NCBI GenBank assembly: GCA_964425915.1
Contig: CAYROO010000002.1
Location: 186,001-250,000, forward strand
Source: Polycyclovorans sp964425915
GTDB taxonomy: Bacteria > Pseudomonadota > Gammaproteobacteria > Nevskiales > Nevskiaceae
Length of the DNA stretch: 64,000 nucleotides
Reading direction: 5' to 3'
The position numbers and the translations under genes were made by a program. The number at the start of each line of letters is the position of its first letter. Within the stretch, counting starts at the first letter, position 1. Below, in pieces: positions 34,602 through 43,073 of the stretch. The notes beneath the pieces were generated by a model that saw only the letters and a list, made by a program, of their open reading frames with translations, did not search any database and was not told the DNA's origin.

Positions 34602-37600
34602 ATGTCGATATCGATGCGCGCCGCGCTGGCGCTGCTGCCGTTGTTCCTGGCCGGCTGCGGCGGTGGCAACAACACCAGCCTCAGCCCAACACCGGTCACC
34701 CCGACTCCGCGTCCCACGCCGGTGGTCACGCCGGTTCCGACGCCCACGGTGATACCGACCACAGTGCCAAGCGGCACACCCACACCCGACCCTTCGGCCT
34801 CACCGACACCGACACCCGGGAATCAGCCACCGCTTGCAGTGGCACGTGCACCGATGAGGGTGATCTCGGCCGCTGAGGTTGTGCTCGACGGTCGCGACAG
34901 CGGCGATCCCGATGGCGACCTGCTGACCTTCAGCTGGACGCAGACTGCCGGCCCCACGGTGAGCCTGCGCGATGCCGACACCGCCACCGCCCGCTTCAAT
35001 GCCCCGGTGGTGAGCGGCACCGATCTTCAGCTTGCTTTCGAGCTGACCGTCCGTGATCCCGACGGTGCCCGTGATCGCGCGTCGGTGGCGATCACGGTCA
35101 CGCGGCCACCGCTGAGTGGCGCCTGCGTTGCCGGCGCCTTCTGTGTAGGCGCGGCGAAGCGCGCCATCACGCCGACACAGGCGCATATCGACGGCATCGA
35201 GGAGCCGCGTTTCTTCGGCGCGGCAAGTCATCTCCAGCGCTTCAATCTCGGCGGCTTCGGCATTGACCCGCTGCAGAATTTCCCGGATCCGGTGGCGGGC
35301 TTCGGTGATCAGCTCACCCAGCCGGCCGAGCTGCCCGCTTACCGCAATGCAGCGGGTCGTGACGAGGACACCGGCTTGCGCGTGCTGCTGGTCGCGGTGC
35401 CGGGCGGCGAGACCGTGGTCTTCATCGGCATCGATGCAGTGGGCGCCGGCAATGTGATCCAGGCGCGTCTTCGCGGCCGCGTGGCAGCCGCCACCGGGAT
35501 CCCGGCGGCCAATATCCTGTTCGGCCAGACCCACAGCCATGCGGGTGCCGACCTGCAGGGGCTTTGGGGTGGGGTGCCCCAGGACTGGATCGAGAACACG
35601 CTCTATCCCGCCGCCGTTTCCGCCGTGCTCGACGCCCTCGTCGCAGCGCGCCCCGCGCGGCTCACATCGGCACAGGGCAGCGCGCCGCAATTCAATAATT
35701 ATCGACGGCCCCGCGTGGACGAGGCGGCGGAGGCCGACCCGACGGTCACCCTGCTGCAGGCGCGAGATCTCGACACCGGTCTCGTGCTCGGCAACCTGCT
35801 GCAGTACAACGCCCATCCCACCAGCATCAATGAAGACCCGAGGGTTCCGCACCCGGACTATGTGTTGGGCGCGACCGACTGGCTGGAGTCCATGGGCGGC
35901 GTGGCGCTCTATTTCAACGGGCCGATCGCCGACGCTTCACCGAGTGGCAGTCGTCCCGACTGCAGCTTCCCGGACGATGGTCGCTATGGGCTGGTGCGCT
36001 GCCGTGGCGAAGGCATTGCCAACGTGGCGACGGGCTTCCTCGAGGACGCCCGGGCGCTGGCGCCGACGCTGAGCATCGCGCACGCCGAAGCGGTGCTGCC
36101 GGTCACCAATCCGCTCTTCCTCGCAGCGGGCACCCTGGGTTCGTTCAACCGCTACTACGACTTTCTGCAGCTGCCACTGGCCGGGATTCCCTTCATCGGC
36201 GAAACCCTGGCGGCGCAGCTGACCAGTCTGCCGCAGCTGACACCGACGGCCGCCACCGACGTGGTCCGCGTGACCCTCGGCGGTGCCGAGGCGGGCTTGG
36301 AGATTGTCACGATTCCTGGCGAGACCACCCACACATTCGGCCAATACATCCGCAGTCTCGCGGCACCCGGCGCTCAGGTGATGCTGCTCGGGCTCACCCA
36401 GAATTCCTTCGGCTACATCTTGCCGGAGGACGAATTCGACTACCTCGACCGACCGGATCGCGCGGGGCTTTTTGTGCCCGGCACCAATTACGAGGAGTTT
36501 GTCTCACTGGGGCCATTGACCGCCCCGTTGCTGCGCCTGCAGGCCTACAACCCCCTGTTTGGTGTCAGTGCCCAGGACCCCCGCAACCTGCCGCCCCTGG
36601 TGACAGCCTGTTTCAACAGCCCGGCCGATCCGGCCTGTGGGCTGTCGGTCGTCGGCAGGCGGCTGGATTACTACCAGAGAAGCTTCGCCGAGATCTGCCG
36701 CAGCAACGGGGGACCCGAGAACTTCTGCGCCCTGCTCGACCCTGACACGCCGCTGGCTGAGCCCTGTCGCGAGGCCGGCCTGCCCGAGGGGGTTTGCAGC
36801 CTCCTCGGCGACGCCGGGGGTGATGATGGGTCTACGGCCGACCCGGTCACCTTCGCGGTGGCGGCCATCGACAGCCTGGTGCGCGGTTGTGATCCACTGG
36901 ACGGCAGCGCCTGTCTCTACCCCTTCCCTTCGGATCACTACACGGTGCCCGCGGCGCCCAGTGCCACCGTTCGTACCGGTCGGCGGCTCAACTTCAATCC
37001 CTTGGCGATGCCGCGCAACATCGTCGGCAAGCCCATCGATCCGGTGGAGTGGAACCGTAACGACGGGTTCTCGCCCGGCCCGATGATCATGACGGTGGTG
37101 CCCGGCCTGGACAGGCTGGACGCGCTCAAGCGCAGTTACGGCTTTTCACCGGTGGAACGCGACAACCTGGTGGGGATCACCCATCCGGCCCTCTCGCTGA
37201 AGCCTGACAGCCCGATCCAGCTGCTGGAGATCGGCACCGATGGCACGGTCACACCGGTGATCCACTGGGCCGAGCTGGACGTACAGGCCAACAATTACCT
37301 GCTGTCCGCCAACCCCTTTGGCTTGATTCCCGATCCCTTCCCCAGTGGTCCCATCGACCGCCCACAGGGCGTGCCCGTGCAGACCGCGCTGATCATCCGC
37401 CCCGCGCGCAATCTCACCCCCGGGGCACGCTACGTGGTCTCGCTGCGGGGCCTGCGCACGGCGGATGACCAGCCCATTCCGGCGCAGCCCATCTTTGCCG
37501 CCTGCCGAGACGGGCAGAGTACCGGCCTGCCACCGCTGGATGCCCGATGTGCGGCGCTGGAGGAACGCGTATTTCCCGCGCTGGCCCAGGTTGGCGTCAC

Positions 37601-40600
37601 CCGCGACGAGCAGCTTTATCTCGCCTGGGATTTCACCGTCGCCAGCACTGAGAACACCACGGCGCGCCTGGTGCACATGCGCGACCAGGGCTTTGCCGAC
37701 CTTGCCGTCGGTGATGCCGATTGCAGCCGACATGATGAGGCGCTCGCTACAGAATGCGCCTCGCCGACGTTCAGGGTCGATGCCGAGCGTGCCGAGGGCG
37801 CCTTCCGGGTGGTCGAGGGGACCCTCACCGTGCCCAGCTTCATGGTGCTCCCCGATGCGAGCCCGCTGGAAGATCCGCAGCTCACTGACGCCATCAACGC
37901 GATCACCGGTCTGGCCGCGATGATCCCCGGCATCGGCGACGCCTTCGGTGAGGTCTTCCCGCTGCTGGCCTCGGGCAGCCTGCCGCCGAACCGCCTCCAC
38001 TACAGCCCCCTGGACGGTGGCGTCCCGACCGATCCTGTGCTCGGTCTGTTCGGTGATGGTCTGCCGGATCGCCTCGGCGGCGTCGGCGTGCAGAGTACCC
38101 GCTTCACCTGCCGCGTTCCCGAAGCGGCCTATACGCCCACGGCACCGGCGTACCGACCCGCCCTCTACGGGCACGGTTTGCTCGGCGGCCGCGGCGAAGT
38201 CGGCGCGGGCAATGTGGGACAGTTTGCCCAAGAGCACGGCATGGTCTTCTGCGCGATCGACTGGTATGGCTTTGCCACCGGGGATGTCCCCAACGTTGCG
38301 ACCGCGCTGGTGGATATGAGCCTGTTCCCGGTGATCCCCGATGCCTCGCAGCAGGGCTTCTTGAACAAGATGTTCATGGCGCGGCTGATGCAGCACCCAG
38401 ATGGCCTGGTGAGCCATCCAGCGTTCCAGAAGACCGACGCCGAGGGACGCCGCGTCGGCATCATCGACCGCCGCGAGGTGTTCTACGACGGCAATTCCCA
38501 GGGCGGGATCCTTTCGGGCCCCGTGCTGGCGGTATCCAAGGACCTCAACCGCGGCGTTTTCGGCGTGCCCGGGATGAACTATTCCACCTTGCTGCGTCGA
38601 AGCGTGGATTTCACGCCGTACTCGACGCCGGTCTATCTCAGCTACCCCGGCGAGCTGGATCGCAACCTCATTTTCGGCCTGATCCAGATGCTTTGGGATC
38701 GCTCCGAGAACAACGGCTATGCCGCCTACCTCACCGAAAACGGCGCGCTCGACGGCCAGGATAATGCCGTCCTGTTGCACCCTGCCTATGGGGACCATCA
38801 GGTCAGCACCTGGACCTCGGACGTGATCGCGCGGACGATCAGCGCCCCCACGGATCGCCAGCGCGTACTGGCCGACCGTGTCTTCCCAGACGTCGATCAC
38901 CGATTCGCGCTGCCCGAGGCGGTCTATTCGGCAAATCGATTCGAGGGGTCTGCACAGGTGTACTTCCTGCAGCCAGGCGTGATCGATCCGCCAATCAACG
39001 AAACCCCACCCGTCGAAGGCAGCGACCCACACGGGTACCCCCGTGCACAGCGGGACGGCCAGTGTCAGAAGAGTCACTTCCTGCGCTTGGATGGCTTCGT
39101 TGCCGACACCGTCGGCCTGAATACGGTCGACGCCTGCATCGCGCGTTTTGGTTCGGTACCCACCCAGGCGCAGTTGGTCAGCACCGATCCCGGCGGTGAG
39201 CCGCCACCCGGGGATGCCGCGAGTGACTATGGGGTCGGCGTGCTCGGCGCAGTGGCGCGCTTTTTCTCCAATCTCAATGGTGTGGTCGCCGCCGCCACCG
39301 AAGCCAATCCGACGCGTGCGAGTTCGGCACTGAGTACGGCCTTGAGCACCCTGGGAGCCGATCTGTCCGGCATCGCGGCCGATCCCGGCAACGCACTCGG
39401 CGATGATCCTGGCGCAATGCTGGCCCGGGAAACGGCGGTTGAGCGTCGGGTTGAGGCGGTCGTACTGACCGGGTCCCAATTACCGGGCTGGTCGGTGCCT
39501 GCCGCCTTCGGCGTGCCGTACCCCTACCCCTCGGGCACCGGCATCGTCGGTCAGTGCAGTGCCCTGTTTCCGATGGCACTGTGTGACCGGCTGGATCCAC
39601 TGGGGGGACCGTCCGGCAGCAACAATGCGCACAACGGGGTGATGCTGTATCCGGCAGCCGACCTTCCGGCGCCGATGGGGCTCGACCCTGCCCGCCTTGC
39701 GGCCTTCGCCTGGAAGGACGACCGCTTTGTCGAGATTCCGCTCCAGGTGGACCAGCGGTTCCCGCACTTCCTGGCCAACGCGGCATCGGATTTCGCGCTG
39801 TATTCCGGAACCGACGAGGAGCTCAACTACGAGTGGGATCTTGAACGTTGGGACAACAGCAACCCCGACGCCTGCGAAGCCCTGTACGTGAAGGGCCGAC
39901 GTGACCCCATTACGGGCCTGGATGACGACGACGAGTTGGTCTTCATGGCCTCGGACGCGGGGACCATGGCCCCGCTCGGCGTGCGCCCCGAGGGGGAAGG
40001 TCTTGCCTCCGATGCCCCCGTGCGGATGGTGCGACTGATCGATCCCCTCGACCCCTTGATCGAGCGCGTGGTCTATCTTGTGATGAAGCAAGAGGGCGCC
40101 ACCGGCGCATTCCATGGCCGTCCGCACTACGTCAGCTATCAGCGTGATTTGAACGCCGACCAGTGGATCGACCGAGGCTTCTTCGCCGAGGACAACCCCG
40201 AGAAACTGGGCACCAGCAACACCGGCTATGGCGCCAACCGTACCGGCATCGTCTGCGATGCCGACGGGCAGCGCCTGTCGAGCGACCGCTTCCCGCGCGA
40301 TGGCGTCACGGTCAGCACGGACACCTATCAGTGGTATGCCAGCGGCCGCTGGATGGTGCGGGATATCAAAATCCGCGATGCGGACAACCCGATGTTACTG
40401 GGGGACGATCTGATCGACCGCTGGAAAGGCCGTGCCTTTCAGCAGTCTCCGGACTCGACCATTTCGGTGGTCGGCTTTGAGGACGAGCAGGTCAACTGGG
40501 AGGCCAACTCCACCCTGATTGGCGAGCGCATCGGGCCGGTACGTGCGATTCGCGCGGTATGGGGCGCGGACTCGGGAACCAATGTCACCAAGACCGAGAG

Positions 40601-41408
40601 CTTTTACCGCGACGGAATTGGCTATCGCTACCGCGTACGTGTCCACCCGATCCCCGCGGACGGGCTATACACCAGCTGGGATTACAACCGCGGCGTCATG
40701 GTACCGGCGGACGGCGAAAACGTGCCGGGTGGACGCTTCTATACCGTGCTGCGGCCACAGGGTGTTCCCATCGATGGCCGCAACGACGACATCGGCCAGA
40801 TCGACACCCTGATCCCAATCGGCAACCAGTGCCTGACCCTGGAAGGCCCGGCTGCACCCGACCTCACCGGGCGCTGCCCGGCGTTCTTTGACGCCGCCGA
40901 TCCGAGCTTCAATTTGCCCATCGCTTTTGCCAACTGGGAACAGGTCTCGGCCAAGGGCCGCAATGGCGCGCTGGTGTATACCTTTGAACTCAAGGGTGCC
41001 ACCAGCCTGGCCAACCCGGCCGTCGTGCCCTACTACCGAGACGATGCCTGCCTTGATGACGGCACCGGCGATGACCCGGTGCCCCGGCCCTTCCCTGGCG
41101 AAAGCTACAGCTGGCAGGGCGGACGCGTCCCGCAGGCCTACGATGCTGCCGCTGGCAGAGCGCTTGATCATACCGGCGCGGTATTCGCGGATTGCATTGA
41201 GCGGCAGGGTGCGCACGGTTCCAACGGCGTGCACTACTTCGTCACCCATGACACGGATAACGCCTTCCTGCTCGGAAAGCCTTTGACCGAGATCGATGCC
41301 GAACAATGGCAGTTCATGGTGCCGCAACGCACACCGACCAACGTCGGCGCCGCCTATGCCAACGTGATCCGCGCGCGTCTGCTCCCGATCGTGATCCCGC
41401 TGCCATGA
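34602..41408 (+). CDS. Giant multi-domain lipoprotein: PKD-like + ceramidase-type zinc hydrolase + serine hydrolase + unknown module
   Basis: A 2,268-residue protein starting after a strong GGAGGAGGA. Order: signal with lipobox LAGC (Cys19); Pro/Thr linker (about 23-75); PKD-like domain (about 76-170); neutral/alkaline ceramidase-like domain (about 178-690) with the full set of residues expected from the Pseudomonas enzyme family: THSH (H311, H313), NAHPTSIN (H405), ADASP (S446, nucleophile position), PGETTHTFG (E574) and FGYILPEDEF (Y605). A Cys-rich linker (about 690-765) leads to an alpha/beta hydrolase-like region (about 765-1480) with nucleophile elbow GNSQGG (S1299) and GDHQVS (H1399). 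The last 650 residues have acidic DDDDELVFMASDAG and no family I recognise. Likely surface-anchored; may break amide- and ester-linked lipids, which is inference. No frameshift seen. Confidence 0.85.
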   Translation: MSISMRAALALLPLFLAGCGGGNNTSLSPTPVTPTPRPTPVVTPVPTPTVIPTTVPSGTPTPDPSASPTPTPGNQPPLAVARAPMRVISAAEVVLDGRDSGDPDGDLLTFSWTQTAGPTVSLRDADTATARFNAPVVSGTDLQLAFELTVRDPDGARDRASVAITVTRPPLSGACVAGAFCVGAAKRAITPTQAHIDGIEEPRFFGAASHLQRFNLGGFGIDPLQNFPDPVAGFGDQLTQPAELPAYRNAAGRDEDTGLRVLLVAVPGGETVVFIGIDAVGAGNVIQARLRGRVAAATGIPAANILFGQTHSHAGADLQGLWGGVPQDWIENTLYPAAVSAVLDALVAARPARLTSAQGSAPQFNNYRRPRVDEAAEADPTVTLLQARDLDTGLVLGNLLQYNAHPTSINEDPRVPHPDYVLGATDWLESMGGVALYFNGPIADASPSGSRPDCSFPDDGRYGLVRCRGEGIANVATGFLEDARALAPTLSIAHAEAVLPVTNPLFLAAGTLGSFNRYYDFLQLPLAGIPFIGETLAAQLTSLPQLTPTAATDVVRVTLGGAEAGLEIVTIPGETTHTFGQYIRSLAAPGAQVMLLGLTQNSFGYILPEDEFDYLDRPDRAGLFVPGTNYEEFVSLGPLTAPLLRLQAYNPLFGVSAQDPRNLPPLVTACFNSPADPACGLSVVGRRLDYYQRSFAEICRSNGGPENFCALLDPDTPLAEPCREAGLPEGVCSLLGDAGGDDGSTADPVTFAVAAIDSLVRGCDPLDGSACLYPFPSDHYTVPAAPSATVRTGRRLNFNPLAMPRNIVGKPIDPVEWNRNDGFSPGPMIMTVVPGLDRLDALKRSYGFSPVERDNLVGITHPALSLKPDSPIQLLEIGTDGTVTPVIHWAELDVQANNYLLSANPFGLIPDPFPSGPIDRPQGVPVQTALIIRPARNLTPGARYVVSLRGLRTADDQPIPAQPIFAACRDGQSTGLPPLDARCAALEERVFPALAQVGVTRDEQLYLAWDFTVASTENTTARLVHMRDQGFADLAVGDADCSRHDEALATECASPTFRVDAERAEGAFRVVEGTLTVPSFMVLPDASPLEDPQLTDAINAITGLAAMIPGIGDAFGEVFPLLASGSLPPNRLHYSPLDGGVPTDPVLGLFGDGLPDRLGGVGVQSTRFTCRVPEAAYTPTAPAYRPALYGHGLLGGRGEVGAGNVGQFAQEHGMVFCAIDWYGFATGDVPNVATALVDMSLFPVIPDASQQGFLNKMFMARLMQHPDGLVSHPAFQKTDAEGRRVGIIDRREVFYDGNSQGGILSGPVLAVSKDLNRGVFGVPGMNYSTLLRRSVDFTPYSTPVYLSYPGELDRNLIFGLIQMLWDRSENNGYAAYLTENGALDGQDNAVLLHPAYGDHQVSTWTSDVIARTISAPTDRQRVLADRVFPDVDHRFALPEAVYSANRFEGSAQVYFLQPGVIDPPINETPPVEGSDPHGYPRAQRDGQCQKSHFLRLDGFVADTVGLNTVDACIARFGSVPTQAQLVSTDPGGEPPPGDAASDYGVGVLGAVARFFSNLNGVVAAATEANPTRASSALSTALSTLGADLSGIAADPGNALGDDPGAMLARETAVERRVEAVVLTGSQLPGWSVPAAFGVPYPYPSGTGIVGQCSALFPMALCDRLDPLGGPSGSNNAHNGVMLYPAADLPAPMGLDPARLAAFAWKDDRFVEIPLQVDQRFPHFLANAASDFALYSGTDEELNYEWDLERWDNSNPDACEALYVKGRRDPITGLDDDDELVFMASDAGTMAPLGVRPEGEGLASDAPVRMVRLIDPLDPLIERVVYLVMKQEGATGAFHGRPHYVSYQRDLNADQWIDRGFFAEDNPEKLGTSNTGYGANRTGIVCDADGQRLSSDRFPRDGVTVSTDTYQWYASGRWMVRDIKIRDADNPMLLGDDLIDRWKGRAFQQSPDSTISVVGFEDEQVNWEANSTLIGERIGPVRAIRAVWGADSGTNVTKTESFYRDGIGYRYRVRVHPIPADGLYTSWDYNRGVMVPADGENVPGGRFYTVLRPQGVPIDGRNDDIGQIDTLIPIGNQCLTLEGPAAPDLTGRCPAFFDAADPSFNLPIAFANWEQVSAKGRNGALVYTFELKGATSLANPAVVPYYRDDACLDDGTGDDPVPRPFPGESYSWQGGRVPQAYDAAAGRALDHTGAVFADCIERQGAHGSNGVHYFVTHDTDNAFLLGKPLTEIDAEQWQFMVPQRTPTNVGAAYANVIRARLLPIVIPLP

Positions 41409-41597
41409 GGCCCGATAAACGACCGACCGCACCGAGACGCAGCATGCTCCGGTGATGCGGTACAACCGGTTGGCGGCGGATCACCTCGGGACAGCAGCGT
41501 GCCGAGTCGATGGCACGCTCTCGTCACAGTCAGCCAAGATCCGCCGTCTTCGCGCCGCGTAGGCTCGACGTACGTTCTAGATTTACCGCGGGAAGTA

Positions 41598-41673
41598 TGG
41601 TGGCCAAGGACGGAATCGAACCGCCGACACGGGGATTTTCAATCCCCTGCTCTACCGACTGAGCTACTTGGCC
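41598..41673 (-). tRNA. tRNA-Phe (GAA)
   Basis: A complete 76-base cloverleaf on the minus strand. The acceptor GGCCAAG pairs with CTTGGCC, followed by A73 and an encoded CCA. The anticodon stem is GGGGA/TCCCC with loop TTGAAAA, anticodon GAA. The T-loop TTCGATT is normal. A good sigma-70 promoter lies 50-80 bases upstream. Confidence 0.98.
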
Positions 41674-41723
41674 GGATGTTGCAAGAAGTGCTACTGATCA
41701 GGCGTTGCACCTGAGGGCCGCGT

Positions 41724-41752
41724 ATTAGAACCGCGGGACGTCAGGGCGTCAA
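41724..41752 (-). promoter_or_regulatory. Sigma-70 promoter of tRNA-Phe
   Basis: Minus strand TTGACG (41747-41752), 17-base spacer, TCTAAT (41724-41729). A GC-rich discriminator (GCGGCCC) follows the -10, as in stringently controlled stable-RNA promoters. The -35 overlaps the stop codon of yggX (41749-41751). Confidence 0.75.
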
Positions 41753-42024
41753 GCCTTTGGCGGCGGTGTGTAGCCGGTTTGCGCCAGCTCACCGCCGCTA
41801 AAGAAATACTTCTCCAGCTCTTCCATCAGGAAGCGCCGCGACTTGGCATCCGACAGGACCAGACGGTACTCATTGATGAGGCGGGTCTGGTGCTCCACCC
41901 AGCCCCGCCAGGCTTCCTGGGAGACCTGCTCGTAGAGTTTGTGGCCGAGTTCTCCCGGCAGCGGGGGACGGGGCAGGCCTTCGGCATCGCGGCCCAGCTT
42001 GATGCAATGAACGGTGCGGCTCAT
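41749..42024 (-). CDS. yggX: Fe(2+)-trafficking/oxidative damage protection protein YggX
   Basis: Small cytosolic protein of 91 residues that helps protect Fe-S clusters from oxidation in enterobacteria. The N-terminal MSRTVHCIKLGRDAEGLPRP carries the conserved Cys, followed by EAWRGWVEHQTRLINEYRL and the ending MEELEKYFFSGGELAQTGYTPP. The start at 42024 overlaps the mutY stop by ATGA, so the two are translationally coupled. An upstream in-frame ATG at 42117 lies inside mutY and is not used. The mutY-yggX pairing is widespread in gammaproteobacteria. Confidence 0.97.
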   Translation of the reverse strand: MSRTVHCIKLGRDAEGLPRPPLPGELGHKLYEQVSQEAWRGWVEHQTRLINEYRLVLSDAKSRRFLMEELEKYFFSGGELAQTGYTPPPKA

Positions 42025-43073
42025 GAGACTCTCGGTAATTCGGGCGTCAGTGTCTGCAGCACGCGCCGGACCGGCGCCGGCAATCCGCGCTGCAAGGCGT
42101 CCTCGATTGTAGACCATGCCCCATCGACGCCCGGCGCGGCACCCGTGGCTTGCCCTTCCCGCACTGTGAGGGCGAGTTCAAAGTGGGTGAAGGCATGGTG
42201 GACGGTGGTGCCATCGCCTGCCGCCATCTGCAGGCCGGGCCAGGTCGAGCGCCATTCTTCGTAGGCTGCCGCGCCTTCCAGCACCGGCGGGCACCACAGA
42301 CCACCCCAGATCCCCCGCGGTGGGCGTCGCTCCAGCCAGAGCTGCCCCGATTCATTGCGTACCACGGCCAGCCAGGCGGCACGCCTGGGGCGTGAACGCC
42401 GGGGTCGTGCAGCGGGCAGACGGCCCTGGGCATCATGATGCAGCGCGTAGCAGTCCTCACGCAGCGGGCAGGGTCCACAGGCCGGACGCCGCGCAGTACA
42501 GACCCGGTGGCCGAGATCCATCATCGCCTGCGCGTAATCGGCATGCCGCGCCGTCGGCAAACGGGCCTCCGCCACCTGCCAGAGGCGGGTCAGCACTGCC
42601 GGCTGACCAGGCCAGCCCTCGATGCCCGCATGGCGGGCCAGCACCCGCCGCACGTTGCCATCGAGTACGGCCGCGGGCCGGTCGAAGGCCTGCGCCACGA
42701 TCGCCCCGGCGGTGGAGCGGCCGATCCCCGGCAGCGCCATCCAGGCGCCGATGGTCTGCGGAAAGACGCCGCCATGGCACTGCATCAGGGCCTGTGCGCA
42801 GGCATGCAGGTTGCGTCCGCGCGCGTAGTAGCCGAGCCCGGACCACTGGGCCAGTACGTCATCCACTGCAGCCGCGGCCAAGCTGCCGACATCGGGGAAG
42901 CGCGCCATGAACCGTTCAAAGTACGGTATGACCGTTGCCACCTGCGTTTGCTGCAGCATGATCTCCGACACCCAGACCCGATAGGGCGTGCGCGGGTGCT
43001 GCCACGGCAGGTCGTGCCGGCCGTGGCGATCAAACCAGTGCAGCGCGCGGTGGGCGAAGCCCTCCGCGCTCAC
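42021..43073 (-). CDS. mutY: A/G-specific adenine DNA glycosylase
   Basis: Base-excision repair enzyme that removes adenine opposite 8-oxoguanine. 350 residues with a GTG start at 43073 sharing GTGA with the asmA stop. N-terminal LPWQHPRTPYRVWVSEIMLQ holds the catalytic Glu; helix-hairpin-helix LPGIGRSTAGAI is followed by the Asp of VLDGNVRRVL. The 4Fe-4S cluster cysteines are C-x6-C-x2-C-x5-C at about residues 190-210 (CTARRPACGPCPLREDC). The C-terminal NUDIX-like domain recognises 8-oxoG. Confidence 0.97.
   Translation of the reverse strand: MSAEGFAHRALHWFDRHGRHDLPWQHPRTPYRVWVSEIMLQQTQVATVIPYFERFMARFPDVGSLAAAAVDDVLAQWSGLGYYARGRNLHACAQALMQCHGGVFPQTIGAWMALPGIGRSTAGAIVAQAFDRPAAVLDGNVRRVLARHAGIEGWPGQPAVLTRLWQVAEARLPTARHADYAQAMMDLGHRVCTARRPACGPCPLREDCYALHHDAQGRLPAARPRRSRPRRAAWLAVVRNESGQLWLERRPPRGIWGGLWCPPVLEGAAAYEEWRSTWPGLQMAAGDGTTVHHAFTHFELALTVREGQATGAAPGVDGAWSTIEDALQRGLPAPVRRVLQTLTPELPRVS

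Noticed and set aside
34680..34830. Tandem repeat or CRISPR-like array in the ACC/CCG-rich stretch
   Set aside because: It is in-frame coding sequence for a Pro/Thr linker with irregular units, not spaced identical repeats.
37146..39479. 777-codon minus-strand frame inside the giant lipoprotein gene
   Set aside because: Antisense to a continuous coding frame with recognisable catalytic motifs; composition is that of a shadow.
41409..41597. Gene or small RNA in the 189-base gap before tRNA-Phe
   Set aside because: Only a 7-bp hairpin (41497-41503 / 41512-41518) without a T-run is visible; no start with a ribosome site and no promoter I can support.
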